64,000 nt of DNA from Rhodoferax lacus. GTDB lineage: Bacteria; Pseudomonadota; Gammaproteobacteria; Burkholderiales; Burkholderiaceae_C. The translations under genes and the position numbers were made by a program. Under the pieces are notes generated by a model that worked only from the letters and a program-made list of their open reading frames with translations, was not told the DNA's origin and did no database searches. Positions 9,202 through 17,704 of the stretch are shown here, in pieces. The stretch is taken from the NCBI RefSeq assembly GCF_003415675.1, contig NZ_QFZK01000005.1, positions 237,335-301,334 of the forward strand, read 5' to 3'. How positions within the stretch are numbered: position 1 is the stretch's first letter; each line of letters starts with the position of its first letter.

Positions 9202-9405
9202 ATGTGGCGTATTTGGCGACTTTTCGATCCCCTGCGAGCCATGGTGGTTCAGGGCATTTTCCTCTTTGCGCTGGCCGCGATGATTCACCTCATCCTGCTC
9301 AGCACCAACAAGTTCAACTGGCTCGACGGCGCGAAAAAACCCGCGGCATCGGCAACGGCGCAAAACGCGCCCATGCCGCCCGCAGTGCCTGCGATCAAGT
9401 CGTAA
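9202..9405 (+). CDS. pufA: LH1 alpha polypeptide PufA
   Basis: A 67-residue LH1 alpha subunit that begins [14 protein letters not shown], has one transmembrane helix with the bacteriochlorophyll-ligating His29 (AAMIHLILL), then [10 protein letters not shown] and an Ala/Pro-rich tail ([18 protein letters not shown]) typical of betaproteobacterial forms. AGGAG precedes the ATG. It is followed by a long hairpin before pufL. Confidence 0.95.
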   Translation: MWRIWRLFDPLRAMVVQGIFLFALAAMIHLILLSTNKFNWLDGAKKPAASATAQNAPMPPAVPAIKS

Positions 9406-9412
9406 CTGGCAT

Positions 9413-9454
9413 GGCAGACGCTGCACCGCTAATTTTTTCGACGCAGTGTCTGCC
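9413..9454 (+). promoter_or_regulatory. Intercistronic hairpin between pufA and pufL
   Basis: GGCAGACGCTGC (9413-9424) pairs with GCAGTGTCTGCC (9443-9454), 12 base pairs with one G-U, around an 18-base loop. No T-run follows, so it is more likely an mRNA-stabilising structure than a full terminator. Such a hairpin is known to keep LH1 mRNA in excess over reaction-centre mRNA in other purple bacteria. Confidence 0.7.
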
Positions 9455-9509
9455 CGCTCTCTTTCCCGGTTGAACCCGTTTCGCGCATCCGCTTCCCAGG
9501 AGCCCCACC

Positions 9510-10337
9510 ATGGCCATGCTCAGCTTTGAAAAGAAATACAGAGTCCGCGGCGGCACGCTGCTCGGAGGCGACCTGTTCGACTTCTGGGTCGGCCCCTTTT
9601 ATGTCGGCTTCTTCGGCATCACCACACTCTTCTTCAGCTTCCTTGGCACCGCCCTGATCCTTTGGGGCGCGGCCATGGGACCGACCTGGAACCTCTGGCA
9701 AATCAGCATTGCGCCGCCCGACCTCTCCTACGGCCTGCGCCCCGCGCCACTGATGGCAGGCGGCCTGTGGCAGCTCATCACCATCTGCGCGCTCGGGGCC
9801 TTTGTCTCCTGGGCGGCCCGCGAGGTGGAAATCTGCCGCAAGCTGGCCATGGGCTACCACGTGCCCGCCGCATTCTGCGTGGCCATCTTTGCCTACTTCA
9901 CGCTGGAAGTCATTCGCCCGGTGCTCATGGGCGCCTGGGGCCACGGCTTCCCCTACGGCATCTACAGCCACCTGGACTGGGTCTCCAACGTGGGCTACCA
10001 GTACCTGCACTTCCACTACAACCCGGCCCACATGCTGGGGGTGAGCTTCTTTTTTGCCACCACTTTTGCGCTCTCGCTGCATGGCGGCCTGATCCTCTCG
10101 GCGGCCAACCCCGGGCATGGCGACGTGGTCAAGACGCCCGAGCACGAGGACACTTTCTTCAAGGACATCGTGGGCTACTCCATCGGCACGCTGGGAATCC
10201 ACCGCCTGGGCCTGTTCCTGGCGCTGGCCGCGGTGCTGTTCAGCGCCCTGTGCATTGTGCTCAGCGGACCCTTCTGGAGCCGCGGCTGGCCCGAGTGGTG
10301 GAGCTGGTGGCTCAACATGCCGATCTGGCGCCAATAG
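9510..10337 (+). CDS. pufL: Reaction centre L subunit PufL
   Basis: A 275-residue type-II reaction-centre subunit with five transmembrane helices. It starts [26 protein letters not shown] and carries the conserved WG(H)[18 protein letters not shown] and LHGGLIL segments whose His residues bind bacteriochlorophyll and the non-haem iron. AGGAG precedes the ATG at 9510. With PufM it binds the special pair, bacteriopheophytins and quinones. Confidence 0.97.
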   Translation: MAMLSFEKKYRVRGGTLLGGDLFDFWVGPFYVGFFGITTLFFSFLGTALILWGAAMGPTWNLWQISIAPPDLSYGLRPAPLMAGGLWQLITICALGAFVSWAAREVEICRKLAMGYHVPAAFCVAIFAYFTLEVIRPVLMGAWGHGFPYGIYSHLDWVSNVGYQYLHFHYNPAHMLGVSFFFATTFALSLHGGLILSAANPGHGDVVKTPEHEDTFFKDIVGYSIGTLGIHRLGLFLALAAVLFSALCIVLSGPFWSRGWPEWWSWWLNMPIWRQ

Positions 10338-10346
10338 GAGCAAACA

Positions 10347-11324
10347 ATGGCTGAATACCAAAACCTTTTCACCACCGTGCAGGCCACCGGCCCGCTGCAC
10401 CACGGCATCGAGCTGGACGCTGGTAACAGCCCGCGCACCGGCGAGCCGCTGGTGTCCTACTGGGCGGGCAAGATTGGCAATGCGCAGATAGGCCCGATCT
10501 ACCTGGGCACGCTGGGCCTGGCCTCGCTGGTCTGCGGCATGATTGCCTTCAACATCATTGGCCTCAACATGCTGGCCTCGGTCAACTGGAACCCGGTGCA
10601 GTTTGTGCGCCAGCTCTTCTGGCTGGCGCTGGAGCCGCCGCCGCCCAGCTACGGCCTGCATCTGCCCCCGCTCAACCAGGGCGGCTGGTGGTTGATGGCC
10701 GGTGGCTTTCTGACGGTTTCGCTGTTCCTGTGGTGGATACGCACCTACCGGCGCTCCCGTGCGCTGGGTCTGGGCACGCATGTGCCGTGGGCCTTTCTGT
10801 CGGCCATCTGGCTGTTTCTGGTGCTGGGCTTTTTCCGCCCGGTGCTGATGGGCTCCTGGGGCGAGGCCGTGCCCTTTGGCATCTTCCCGCACCTGGACTG
10901 GACGGCGGCCTTTTCGCTGCGCTATGGCAACCTGTTCTACAACCCCTTCCATGCGCTCTCGATCGCGTTTCTGTATGGCTCCACGCTGCTGTTTGCCATG
11001 CACGGCGCCACTATCCTTGCGGTAACCCGCTTTGGTGGTGAGCGCGAGGTGGAGCAGATCGTGGACCGTGGCACGGCTTCCGAGCGCGCCGCCCTGTTCT
11101 GGCGCTGGACCATGGGCTTCAACGCCACCATGGAATCCATTCACCGCTGGGCCTGGTGGTTTGCCGTGCTGTGCCCCCTGGTGGGCGGCATAGGCATCCT
11201 GCTCACCGGCACGGTGGTGGACAACTGGTACCTCTGGTCCATGAAGCATGGCGTGGTGCCGCCGTATCCGGCGGTGTTTCCTGCCGTGATCGACCCCAGC
11301 CTGCTGCAAGGAGTGACGCCATGA
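10347..11324 (+). CDS. pufM: Reaction centre M subunit PufM
   Basis: A 325-residue partner of PufL with the expected five helices and conserved stretches [42 protein letters not shown] and [24 protein letters not shown] site lies upstream. It ends inside the pufC start (ATGA at 11321-11324). Confidence 0.97.
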   Translation: MAEYQNLFTTVQATGPLHHGIELDAGNSPRTGEPLVSYWAGKIGNAQIGPIYLGTLGLASLVCGMIAFNIIGLNMLASVNWNPVQFVRQLFWLALEPPPPSYGLHLPPLNQGGWWLMAGGFLTVSLFLWWIRTYRRSRALGLGTHVPWAFLSAIWLFLVLGFFRPVLMGSWGEAVPFGIFPHLDWTAAFSLRYGNLFYNPFHALSIAFLYGSTLLFAMHGATILAVTRFGGEREVEQIVDRGTASERAALFWRWTMGFNATMESIHRWAWWFAVLCPLVGGIGILLTGTVVDNWYLWSMKHGVVPPYPAVFPAVIDPSLLQGVTP

Positions 11325-12337
11325 GAGTGTTTGTTTGCCTGCTCGCCTTGCTGACCACGCTGCTCTCGGGCTGTGAGCGCCCCTTCATGGACTCGGTACA
11401 GCGCGGCTACCGCGGCACCGGCATGCTGCAGGTCTACAACCCGCGCATTGTGGAAGCCAAACTCGACAACAACACCGCACCGGTGCCGCTGCCTGCCGCG
11501 CCAGCAGATGGCCCCAAAGCCTCGCTGGTGTTCAAGAACGTCAAGGTGCTGGGAGACCTGAGCGTGGCCCAGTTCACCCGCATCATGGCCTCCATGGTGA
11601 CCTGGGTGGCGCCCAATGAGGGTTGCACCTATTGCCACGATGCGGCCAATTTTGCCGACGACAGCAAATACACCAAGGTGGTGGCGCGGCGCATGCTGGA
11701 GATGACGCGCACCGTCAACAGCCAGTGGAAGACCCACGTGGCTGGCACCGGCATCACCTGCTACACCTGCCACCGGGGCAATGCCATTCCACAGCAGGTC
11801 TGGTACCGCTCCAACCCGCAGCCCTATGGCTCCAACTTCATGGGCGACAAGGCCGGCCAAAACAGCCCGGACCCGGCGGTCAACCTGTCCTCCCTGCCCA
11901 ACGACCCGTTCACGCCCTTTCTGCTGGACGCGCAGGACATTCGCGTCAATGGCCCCACACCGCTGCCCTCGGGCAACCGCCACTCCATCAAGCAGGCCGA
12001 GTGGACCTATGGGCTGATGACACACTTGTCCCAGTCGCTGGGTGTGAACTGCACCTACTGCCACAACTCGCGCTCCTTCCAGGGCTGGGAGGGCAACCCG
12101 CCACAGCGTGCGGTGGCCTGGTACGGCATCCGCATGGCACGCGCGCTCAACAACGACTACCTGGAGCCCTTGGCCGACACCTTCCCGGCACACCGCAAGG
12201 GCGAGCTGGGCGATGTGGCCAAGGCCAACTGCGCCACCTGCCATCAAGGCGCGTACAAGCCACTCAACGGCACGCCCATGGCCGCGGACTACCCGGAGCT
12301 GGTAGGCCCGCTGGTGGAAACCGTGGCCGCCAAATAA
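11321..12337 (+). CDS. pufC: Tetrahaem reaction-centre cytochrome PufC
   Basis: A 338-residue c-type cytochrome that re-reduces the special pair from the periplasmic side. Four CxxCH haem sites are at about residues 102-106, 147-151, 244-248 and 304-308. The N-terminus is a lipoprotein signal with lipobox LLSGC (Cys18), so it is lipid-anchored. Start ATG 11321 overlaps the pufM stop and has AAGGAG 7 bases upstream; longer in-frame reading would cover pufM. Confidence 0.95.
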   Translation: MRVFVCLLALLTTLLSGCERPFMDSVQRGYRGTGMLQVYNPRIVEAKLDNNTAPVPLPAAPADGPKASLVFKNVKVLGDLSVAQFTRIMASMVTWVAPNEGCTYCHDAANFADDSKYTKVVARRMLEMTRTVNSQWKTHVAGTGITCYTCHRGNAIPQQVWYRSNPQPYGSNFMGDKAGQNSPDPAVNLSSLPNDPFTPFLLDAQDIRVNGPTPLPSGNRHSIKQAEWTYGLMTHLSQSLGVNCTYCHNSRSFQGWEGNPPQRAVAWYGIRMARALNNDYLEPLADTFPAHRKGELGDVAKANCATCHQGAYKPLNGTPMAADYPELVGPLVETVAAK

Positions 12338-12361
12338 CGGACAGCACACCGTGTGGCCCCC

Positions 12362-13180
12362 ATGAGCACTACCGCCCAAGCCCAGACTGCTGCCGCGCTG
12401 TCCGGCGTGGTGGTGGTCTTGCTGCTGGACTTTGCAGCCCAGCACCGGGCCTGGGGCTGGTTGCGTCTGGCGCAGGGCAGTGCGGGCTTCAAGGGCGTGC
12501 CGGGTTTGCGCTTCACCAAGATCATGGGCAGTGGCCACGGCGGCGGCTTTGGCCTGCGCCCCAGCGCCACGCACCAGGGGCTGGTGTTTGTGCTGGATGA
12601 CCAAACTTCGGCACAAGCCTTTTGCAGCAGCACCGAACTGCAGGCCTTTGTGGGGCGTGCGCGCGAGCACTGGCTGGGCCAGCTGGCGGTGACCTCCATA
12701 CGCGGGCAGTGGGACCAGCAAAGCTGGGGTGTCACGCCCGAGGAGCGGCTGAGCAGCGCGCCCGCAGTGCCGCAGTCCGACGCCAACGCTTCGGCTGTCC
12801 CCGGCCTGCCGGTGGCCGTGCTCACGCGCGGCTCCATCCGCCCGGCCAAGGCCATGTCCTTCTGGCGCTATGCGCCACCCGCCCAGGCCGACCTGGGCCA
12901 GGCCGCAGGCTGCCAGCTGGCCATGGGCCTGGGCGAGGCGCCGCTGGTGCGCCAGTGCACCTTCAGCGTCTGGGATGACACCGCCTCCATGGTGGCCTAC
13001 GCGCACCAGGGCGCGCACCGCCAGGCCATTGCGGCGGCCAACCGGCACGATTTTTTCTCGGAATCCATGTTCGCCCGCATGCGCGTGCTGCGCATGTCGG
13101 GCGTCTGGTGTGGGCGCCACTATGGCGATGCGATACCGACTGCTCCTGCCGCCCCTGTGATGGAGGCCGCGTATGTCTGA
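12362..13180 (+). CDS. crtA: Spheroidene monooxygenase CrtA
   Basis: A 272-residue CrtA-type monooxygenase that, in other species, oxidises spheroidene to spheroidenone when oxygen is present. Family features: SAGFKGVPGLRFTKIMGSG, a VLTRGSIRPAKAMSFWRY block, and a C-terminal HDFFSESMFARMRVLRMSG. It follows pufC by 24 bases and its 3' end overlaps crtD by 8 bases. In many purple bacteria crtA is next to crtI; its place in the puf-puc interval here is a lineage feature. Confidence 0.9.
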   Translation: MSTTAQAQTAAALSGVVVVLLLDFAAQHRAWGWLRLAQGSAGFKGVPGLRFTKIMGSGHGGGFGLRPSATHQGLVFVLDDQTSAQAFCSSTELQAFVGRAREHWLGQLAVTSIRGQWDQQSWGVTPEERLSSAPAVPQSDANASAVPGLPVAVLTRGSIRPAKAMSFWRYAPPAQADLGQAAGCQLAMGLGEAPLVRQCTFSVWDDTASMVAYAHQGAHRQAIAAANRHDFFSESMFARMRVLRMSGVWCGRHYGDAIPTAPAAPVMEAAYV

Positions 13181-14750
13181 AACCCGTGCCGTAGTGGTTG
13201 GTGCCGGCATGGCCGGTCTCGTGTCCGCGCTGCGCCTGGCCCATGCGGGTGTGGCAGTCACCGTGGTGGAACAGGCCAGCCACGCCGGTGGCAAACTGCG
13301 CGGCGAAGTCATTGACGGCCAGACCATTGACGCGGGACCCACCGTCTTCACCATGCGCTGGGTGTTTGACGAGCTGCTGCAGTCGGTGGGCGCCGACCTG
13401 GACAGCGAATTGCAACTGCAGCGCCTGCCCGTGTTGGCCCGCCACTTCTGGGGCGATGGCAGCGCGCTCGATCTGTTTGCCGACCCGCGCGCAAGCGAGG
13501 CCGCAGTGGAAGCCTTTGCCGGTGCCGCAGAGGCCGCCCGCTTCCAGAAATTTTGCGCCACCACACGTGCCCTGTACGACGAAATGGAAGCACCCTTCAT
13601 GCGCGCACCGCTGTCCAGCGTGCCCGCCTTCATGCTGCGCCTGGGGCCACGCGGCCTGGCCCTGCTTACCGGCATTGGCCCGCTGCGCACCTTGTGGAGC
13701 AGCATGGAGCGCCACTTCACCGACCCCCGCCTGCAGCAGCTGTTTGGCCGCTACGCCACCTACACCGGCTCATCGCCCTGGGCGGCACCGGCCACGCTCA
13801 GCCTCATCACGCAGGTGGAGATGGATGGTGTGTGGGCCGTGCAGGGCGGCATGACGGCGCTGGCCCGCTGCCTGGAGCGCCTGTGCGTGCAGCACGGTGT
13901 GGTGTTTCGCTTCAACACCGGCTGCCAGGAAATCCTGATGGCCCAGGGCCGCGCCAGCGGCGTGCGCCTGGACAGCGGTGACAGCCTGCGCGCCGATGCG
14001 GTGGTGTTCAACGGTGATGCAGCTGCGCTGCGGCAAGGCCTGTTGGGCACACAGGCCCGCGCGGCCGTGCCCGTAGCTACGGGGCAACGCTCGCTCTCGG
14101 CCCTGACCTGGTCGGTGCTGGCCAAGACCCGTTGCACAGAGGGCAGGGCACTGGACCGCCACAACCTGTTCTTCGGCCCGCGATATGCCAGCGAGTTTGA
14201 AGACATCTTTACCCATGGCCGCCTGCCGCAGGACCCCACCGTGTACGTGTGCGCGCAGGACCGCGGCGCGGGCAGCGTGCCCGAGGGGCATGAGCGCCTG
14301 CTGTGCCTGGTCAATGCCCCGGCAGTGGGCGACCGCGACAGCGCCGCACTCAGCCCCGACGCACTGGAGCGCTGCCAGGAGCGCAGCTTTGCCTGGCTGC
14401 GCCAGTGCGGGCTGGAGGTGGCGCTGGAGCGCGCGCGCACGGTGCGCACCTCACCCAACGATTTTCACCAACGGTTTCCCGCAACGGGAGGGGCTTTGTA
14501 TGGACAGGCAACACACGGATGGCTGAGCATTTTTTCACGGCCGGGAGCAGCCTGCCGGGTGCCGGGCCTGTACCTGGCGGGTGGCAGCACCCATCCGGGG
14601 CCGGGCGTGCCGATGGCAGCCCTGTCGGGACGTCTGGCGGCCGAAGCCGTGCTGGCGCACCTTGCTTCGACCAGGCGGTTGCGCCCGGCGGCTACCTCTG
14701 GTGGTATGTCGATGCCAGCAGCGATGACGGCACCTGGGGGCTCACCATGA
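13173..14750 (+). CDS. crtD: Methoxy-/hydroxyneurosporene desaturase CrtD
   Basis: A 525-residue FAD-dependent carotenoid desaturase of the CrtI/CrtD family. The N-terminal dinucleotide site is VVVGAGMAGLVSALRLAHAG; the C-terminal signature is GLYLAGGSTHPGPGVPMAALSG. It introduces the C3,4 double bond. It is assigned as CrtD because of the crtC neighbour and because a clear crtI lies at 33256. The last 40 or so residues are low in conservation, and their DNA also encodes CrtC-like residues in another frame. Confidence 0.9.
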   Translation: MSETRAVVVGAGMAGLVSALRLAHAGVAVTVVEQASHAGGKLRGEVIDGQTIDAGPTVFTMRWVFDELLQSVGADLDSELQLQRLPVLARHFWGDGSALDLFADPRASEAAVEAFAGAAEAARFQKFCATTRALYDEMEAPFMRAPLSSVPAFMLRLGPRGLALLTGIGPLRTLWSSMERHFTDPRLQQLFGRYATYTGSSPWAAPATLSLITQVEMDGVWAVQGGMTALARCLERLCVQHGVVFRFNTGCQEILMAQGRASGVRLDSGDSLRADAVVFNGDAAALRQGLLGTQARAAVPVATGQRSLSALTWSVLAKTRCTEGRALDRHNLFFGPRYASEFEDIFTHGRLPQDPTVYVCAQDRGAGSVPEGHERLLCLVNAPAVGDRDSAALSPDALERCQERSFAWLRQCGLEVALERARTVRTSPNDFHQRFPATGGALYGQATHGWLSIFSRPGAACRVPGLYLAGGSTHPGPGVPMAALSGRLAAEAVLAHLASTRRLRPAATSGGMSMPAAMTAPGGSP

Positions 14751-15580
14751 TTGCGTTTGTGGGCAGCGTCTTCTCACCGTACTACGCCTGGGGCCGCACC
14801 CGGCCCAACGTAGACCCGGACAATTTTTGCAGCCTGAACGTGGCGCTCTACAGCCGCAACGCCAGGCGCTGGAGCATGACCGAGCGCGGGCGGCGCCTGT
14901 GCCACCGCGATGCCACCCGTTTCAACATCGGCCCGAGCCAACTGCACTGGGACGGCCAGGCCCTGCAGGTGCAGATTGACGAAGTCTGCGCGCCCATCCC
15001 GCAGCGCATACGCGGCCACATCCGCCTGGAGCCCGAGCGCCTGTTTGACTTCAGCACCGCGCTGGACCCGGCCGCCAGGCACCGCTGGGGCCCGCTGGCA
15101 CCGGGCGCGCGCATCGAGGTGGCGCTGGACGCACCGGCCCAACGCTGGAGCGGCCAGGCCTATCTGGATTCCAACGAGGGCGACGAGCCCATAGACCGCG
15201 CCTTCCATGCCTGGGACTGGTCGCGCAGCCGCATGAAGGATGGCAGCACTGCCGTGCTGTATGACATGCAGTACCCCGACCGCAGCCAGGCCCTGCTGCC
15301 GCTGCGTTTTGGCACCGATGGCAGTGTGCAGCGCTTTGAAGCGCCGCCGCCGCAAGCGCTGGCACCCACGCGCTGGCGCGTGCAGCGCGGCATGCGCAGC
15401 GACTCCCCCGTGCGCATCCATGAACAACTGGAAGACACACCGTTCTACCAGCGCGCCTTGTTGAAGAGTGCGTTGCTGGGCGAGACCGTTACCAGCTTCC
15501 ACGAGTCGCTTTCCATTCCCCGGCTGGTGTCGCCCATCGTGCGCGCCATGCTGCCCTTTCGCATGCCGCGCAGAAGCTGA
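14747..15580 (+). CDS. crtC: Carotenoid 1,2-hydratase CrtC
   Basis: A 277-residue product read from the ATG that overlaps the crtD stop (ATGA), starting MIAFVGSVFSPYYAW, the hallmark of CrtC. It adds water to the C1,2 bond of neurosporene or lycopene. In the same frame upstream (14687-14746) the DNA encodes GGYLWWYVDASSDDGTWGLT, which matches the N-terminal part of longer CrtC proteins, so the real start may lie inside crtD. The best candidate is ATG 14519, which lacks a good ribosome site. The enzyme call is firm, the start is not. Confidence 0.85.
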   Translation: MIAFVGSVFSPYYAWGRTRPNVDPDNFCSLNVALYSRNARRWSMTERGRRLCHRDATRFNIGPSQLHWDGQALQVQIDEVCAPIPQRIRGHIRLEPERLFDFSTALDPAARHRWGPLAPGARIEVALDAPAQRWSGQAYLDSNEGDEPIDRAFHAWDWSRSRMKDGSTAVLYDMQYPDRSQALLPLRFGTDGSVQRFEAPPPQALAPTRWRVQRGMRSDSPVRIHEQLEDTPFYQRALLKSALLGETVTSFHESLSIPRLVSPIVRAMLPFRMPRRS

Positions 15581-15598
15581 ATGCGAAACCCAGAATTT

Positions 15599-15615
15599 GT
15601 GGCCAACCGGGCCAC
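15599..15615 (+). promoter_or_regulatory. Short hairpin between crtC and pucB
   Basis: GTGGCC-AACCG-GGCCAC is a perfect 6-bp stem with a 5-base loop, 19 bases after crtC and about 57 before pucB. With no T-run it is not a clear terminator. It could be a 5' stabiliser for puc mRNA. No TGT-N12-ACA site is seen in this gap. Confidence 0.4.
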
Positions 15616-15671
15616 TGATACCCACCGTGCGGGTTGTGCACGTTGTGACCGTCTTGCAAGGAGTAATAACT

Positions 15672-15821
15672 ATGGCTGACGATAAAGTGGGGCCAACGGG
15701 ACTGACCGTGGCTGAGTCGGAGGAGATCCACCGGTCTCTCATCCAGGGCACGCAGATATTCGGCATGATTGCCGCGTTCGCCCATCTGCTGGCCTACATC
15801 TATTCACCCTGGCTGAAGTAG
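15672..15821 (+). CDS. pucB: LH2 beta polypeptide PucB
   Basis: A 49-residue peripheral antenna beta subunit: polar acidic N-terminus (LTVAESEEIHRSL), one transmembrane helix with His38 (AAFAHLLAYIYSPWL) ligating B850-type bacteriochlorophyll, and His20 in the membrane-interface position. AAGGAG precedes it by 8 bases. The PWLK ending supports LH2 rather than LH1, as does pairing with the pucA that follows. Confidence 0.93.
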   Translation: MADDKVGPTGLTVAESEEIHRSLIQGTQIFGMIAAFAHLLAYIYSPWLK

Positions 15822-15832
15822 GAGTACACACC

Positions 15833-16048
15833 ATGATTTACGGAAAAATCTGGACGGTGGTCAACCCTTCATTGGGCATACCCGTGTTCCTGGGCGCCGT
15901 GGCGGTGACCTCGTTCGCCGTGCATCTGACGCTGGTGTCCAACACCACCTGGATCAAGGCTTTTCACAATGGCGCCGCGGGCAAGTCCGCTGTGGTGGCC
16001 ATGGCTGCTGCGGCCCCCCCGGCAGTCGAAGCGCCGGTGAAGAAGTAG
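15833..16048 (+). CDS. pucA: LH2 alpha polypeptide PucA with Phe44/His45
   Basis: A 71-residue LH2 alpha subunit that aligns without gaps to well-known LH2 alpha chains from MIYGKIWTVVNPSLGIP through the ligand His31 (FAVHLTLVSNTTW). In typical B800-850 antennae positions 44 and 45 are aromatic (Tyr-Trp or Tyr-Tyr) and hydrogen-bond the B850 acetyl groups; here they are Phe44-His45. Loss of Tyr44 is a mark of blue-shifted B800-820 forms. An Ala/Pro/Val tail follows. GGAG lies upstream. Confidence 0.93.
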   Translation: MIYGKIWTVVNPSLGIPVFLGAVAVTSFAVHLTLVSNTTWIKAFHNGAAGKSAVVAMAAAAPPAVEAPVKK

Positions 16049-16055
16049 CCCTCTT

Positions 16056-16099
16056 GGGCAAGCAGTGACCAAGGCCGCAAGGCCTGGGTCCTCTTGCCC
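16056..16099 (+). promoter_or_regulatory. Strong stem-loop between pucA and pucC
   Basis: GGGCAAG (16056-16062) pairs with CTTGCCC (16093-16099). Inside, GACC pairs with GGTC and AGGCC with GGCCT around a GCAA tetraloop. It begins 7 bases after the pucA stop and ends 13 before pucC. No T-run follows. It should protect pucBA mRNA and reduce pucC expression, as known for puc operons elsewhere. Confidence 0.7.
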
Positions 16100-16112
16100 G
16101 GGGCCGCGTGCC

Positions 16113-17486
16113 ATGAACCGTATCAGCCAGAAGTTGGTCTTTGCCTGGGCTTCAGTGGGTCCGCGTTTTCTGCCGTTTGCCGATGTGGCCACGGCCGAGT
16201 TGCCCCTGTCCAGGCTGTTGCGCCTGTCCCTTTTTCAGGTGTCGGTCGGCATGGCCATTGTGCTGCTGGTGGGCACCCTCAACCGCGTCATGATTGTCGA
16301 GCTCAAGGTGCCCACGGCACTGGTCTCGGTGATGGTGGGGCTGCCCCTGTTTTTTGCGCCGCTGCGCGCCCTGATCGGCTTCAAGTCCGACCACCACACC
16401 TCGGCCCTGGGCTGGCGCCGCGTGCCTTATATGTGGATGGGCACCATGCTGCAGTTTGGCGGCTTTGCCATCATGCCGTTTGCGCTGCTGGTGCTATCGG
16501 GTGGCGGCAACGCCGCCCAAGCCCCTGCCTGGATTGGCCATTTGGGCGCCGGCGTGGCCTTCCTTCTGGTGGGTGCGGGGCTGCACACCACGCAGACTGT
16601 GGGCCTGGCACTGGCCACCGATCTGGCCGCGCCCGAGTCGCGCCCCAAGGTGGTGGGCCTGATGTGCGTGATGCTGCTGGTAGGCATGATTTGCAGCGCC
16701 TTCTTTTTTGGCGAGCTGCTGGCCGACTACAGCCCGGCGCGCCTGGTGCAGGTGATACAGGGTGCGGCCCTCATCACTCTGGTGCTGAACGTGGTGGCCC
16801 TGTGGAAGCAGGAGGCGCGCAGCCGCACGCGCCAGGCCCGGCCCCAGGCGGACCCCACGTTTCAGGAAAGCTGGGCGGTGTTTTGCAGTGGCCCACGTTC
16901 GGTGCGGCGCCTCTTGGTGTTGGGCATGGGCACCATGGCCTTTTCCATGGAGGACGTGTTGCTGGAGCCCTTTGGCGGCGAGATTCTGCACCTCAGCGTG
17001 TCCTCCACCACCACGCTCACCGCCACGCTGGCTTTTGGCGGACTGGCTGGTTTTGCCTGGGCCTCGCGCGTGCTGAGCCGCGGCATGGACCCATTCCGCA
17101 TGGCGGCCCTGGGCGTGTGCTGTGGCATCCCCGCGTTTGTGGCCGTCATCGCCTCGGCACCCATGCAGTCGCCCCTGCTGTTTGGCCTGGGCACCTTTCT
17201 GATCGGACTGGGTGCGGGCATGTTCGGCCACGGCACGCTCACCGCCACCATGAACCTGGCACCTAAGGACCAGGCCGGTCTGGCCCTGGGCGCCTGGGGC
17301 GCCGTGCAAGCCACCTGCGCCGGCCTTGCCATGGCCTTGGGTGGCGTGCTGCGCGATGCGGTGGCCCACGCTTATGATTCCGTCACCGGTTACAGCACGG
17401 TCTATAGCCTGGAAGTGCTGCTGCTGTGCGCGACCCTGGTGGCCATGTACCCCTTATTCATCCGCAACCCGAAGGAGACACCATGA
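16113..17486 (+). CDS. pucC: LH2 assembly protein PucC
   Basis: A 457-residue protein of the BCD branch of the major facilitator superfamily, with about 12 membrane segments, which helps insert pigments into LH2. Family features: FLPFADVATAELPLSRLLRLSLFQVSVGMA, LNRVMIVELKVPTALVS and PLRALIGFKSDHH. It is a paralogue of LhaA at 38626; position after pucBA makes it PucC. The start ATG 16113 lacks a good Shine-Dalgarno, fitting low expression behind the hairpin. Confidence 0.92.
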   Translation: MNRISQKLVFAWASVGPRFLPFADVATAELPLSRLLRLSLFQVSVGMAIVLLVGTLNRVMIVELKVPTALVSVMVGLPLFFAPLRALIGFKSDHHTSALGWRRVPYMWMGTMLQFGGFAIMPFALLVLSGGGNAAQAPAWIGHLGAGVAFLLVGAGLHTTQTVGLALATDLAAPESRPKVVGLMCVMLLVGMICSAFFFGELLADYSPARLVQVIQGAALITLVLNVVALWKQEARSRTRQARPQADPTFQESWAVFCSGPRSVRRLLVLGMGTMAFSMEDVLLEPFGGEILHLSVSSTTTLTATLAFGGLAGFAWASRVLSRGMDPFRMAALGVCCGIPAFVAVIASAPMQSPLLFGLGTFLIGLGAGMFGHGTLTATMNLAPKDQAGLALGAWGAVQATCAGLAMALGGVLRDAVAHAYDSVTGYSTVYSLEVLLLCATLVAMYPLFIRNPKETP

Positions 17487-17587
17487 AATCTGCCATGCCC
17501 ATCATCCTGCTGTTTGGCCTGCTGTGCTTTTTTGTACTGGCCAACTGGCTCAACCGGCCCTACAAAAAGCCGAAGAAGGATGAGTGA
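17483..17587 (+). CDS. 34-aa single-TM peptide coupled to pucC
   Basis: This ORF encodes MKSAMPIILLFGLLCFFVLA followed by a polar basic tail (NRPYKKPKKDE). Its ATG overlaps the pucC stop (ATGA) and GAAGGAG lies 7 bases before it, inside pucC. The intrinsic terminator follows directly, so it is the last gene of the operon. One helix with a Lys-rich tail suggests a small LH2-associated or assembly peptide; pucDE occupy the corresponding place in Rhodobacter capsulatus, but I see no clear identity with them. Confidence 0.65.
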   Translation: MKSAMPIILLFGLLCFFVLANWLNRPYKKPKKDE

Positions 17588-17600
17588 TCTGCACACAAAA

Positions 17601-17630
17601 AAGCCTGAAGTGATTCAGGCTTTTTTTTGG
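17601..17630 (+). terminator. Intrinsic terminator of the puf-puc superoperon
   Basis: AAGCCTGAA (17601-17609), loop GTGA, TTCAGGCTT (17614-17622), then a run of T to 17628. The A-run before the stem also makes it usable from the other side. It ends transcription 14 bases after the 34-residue ORF. Confidence 0.92.
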
Positions 17631-17704
17631 TGATCGCTGATACTTCTCAAAATGTGTCGGCAAAGGCCCAGTGAAGATCAAAAACACACAACAAGAGATC
17701 GACT

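Noticed and set aside
9429..11309. 626-codon minus-strand frame opposite pufL and pufM
   Set aside because: Antisense to conserved reaction-centre genes; no domain or ribosome site.
11141..13720. Very long open frame (859 codons) on the minus strand opposite pufM-pufC-crtA-crtD
   Set aside because: It mirrors well-identified genes; low-complexity His/Gly/Gln/Arg-rich translation is typical of antisense frames in GC-rich DNA.
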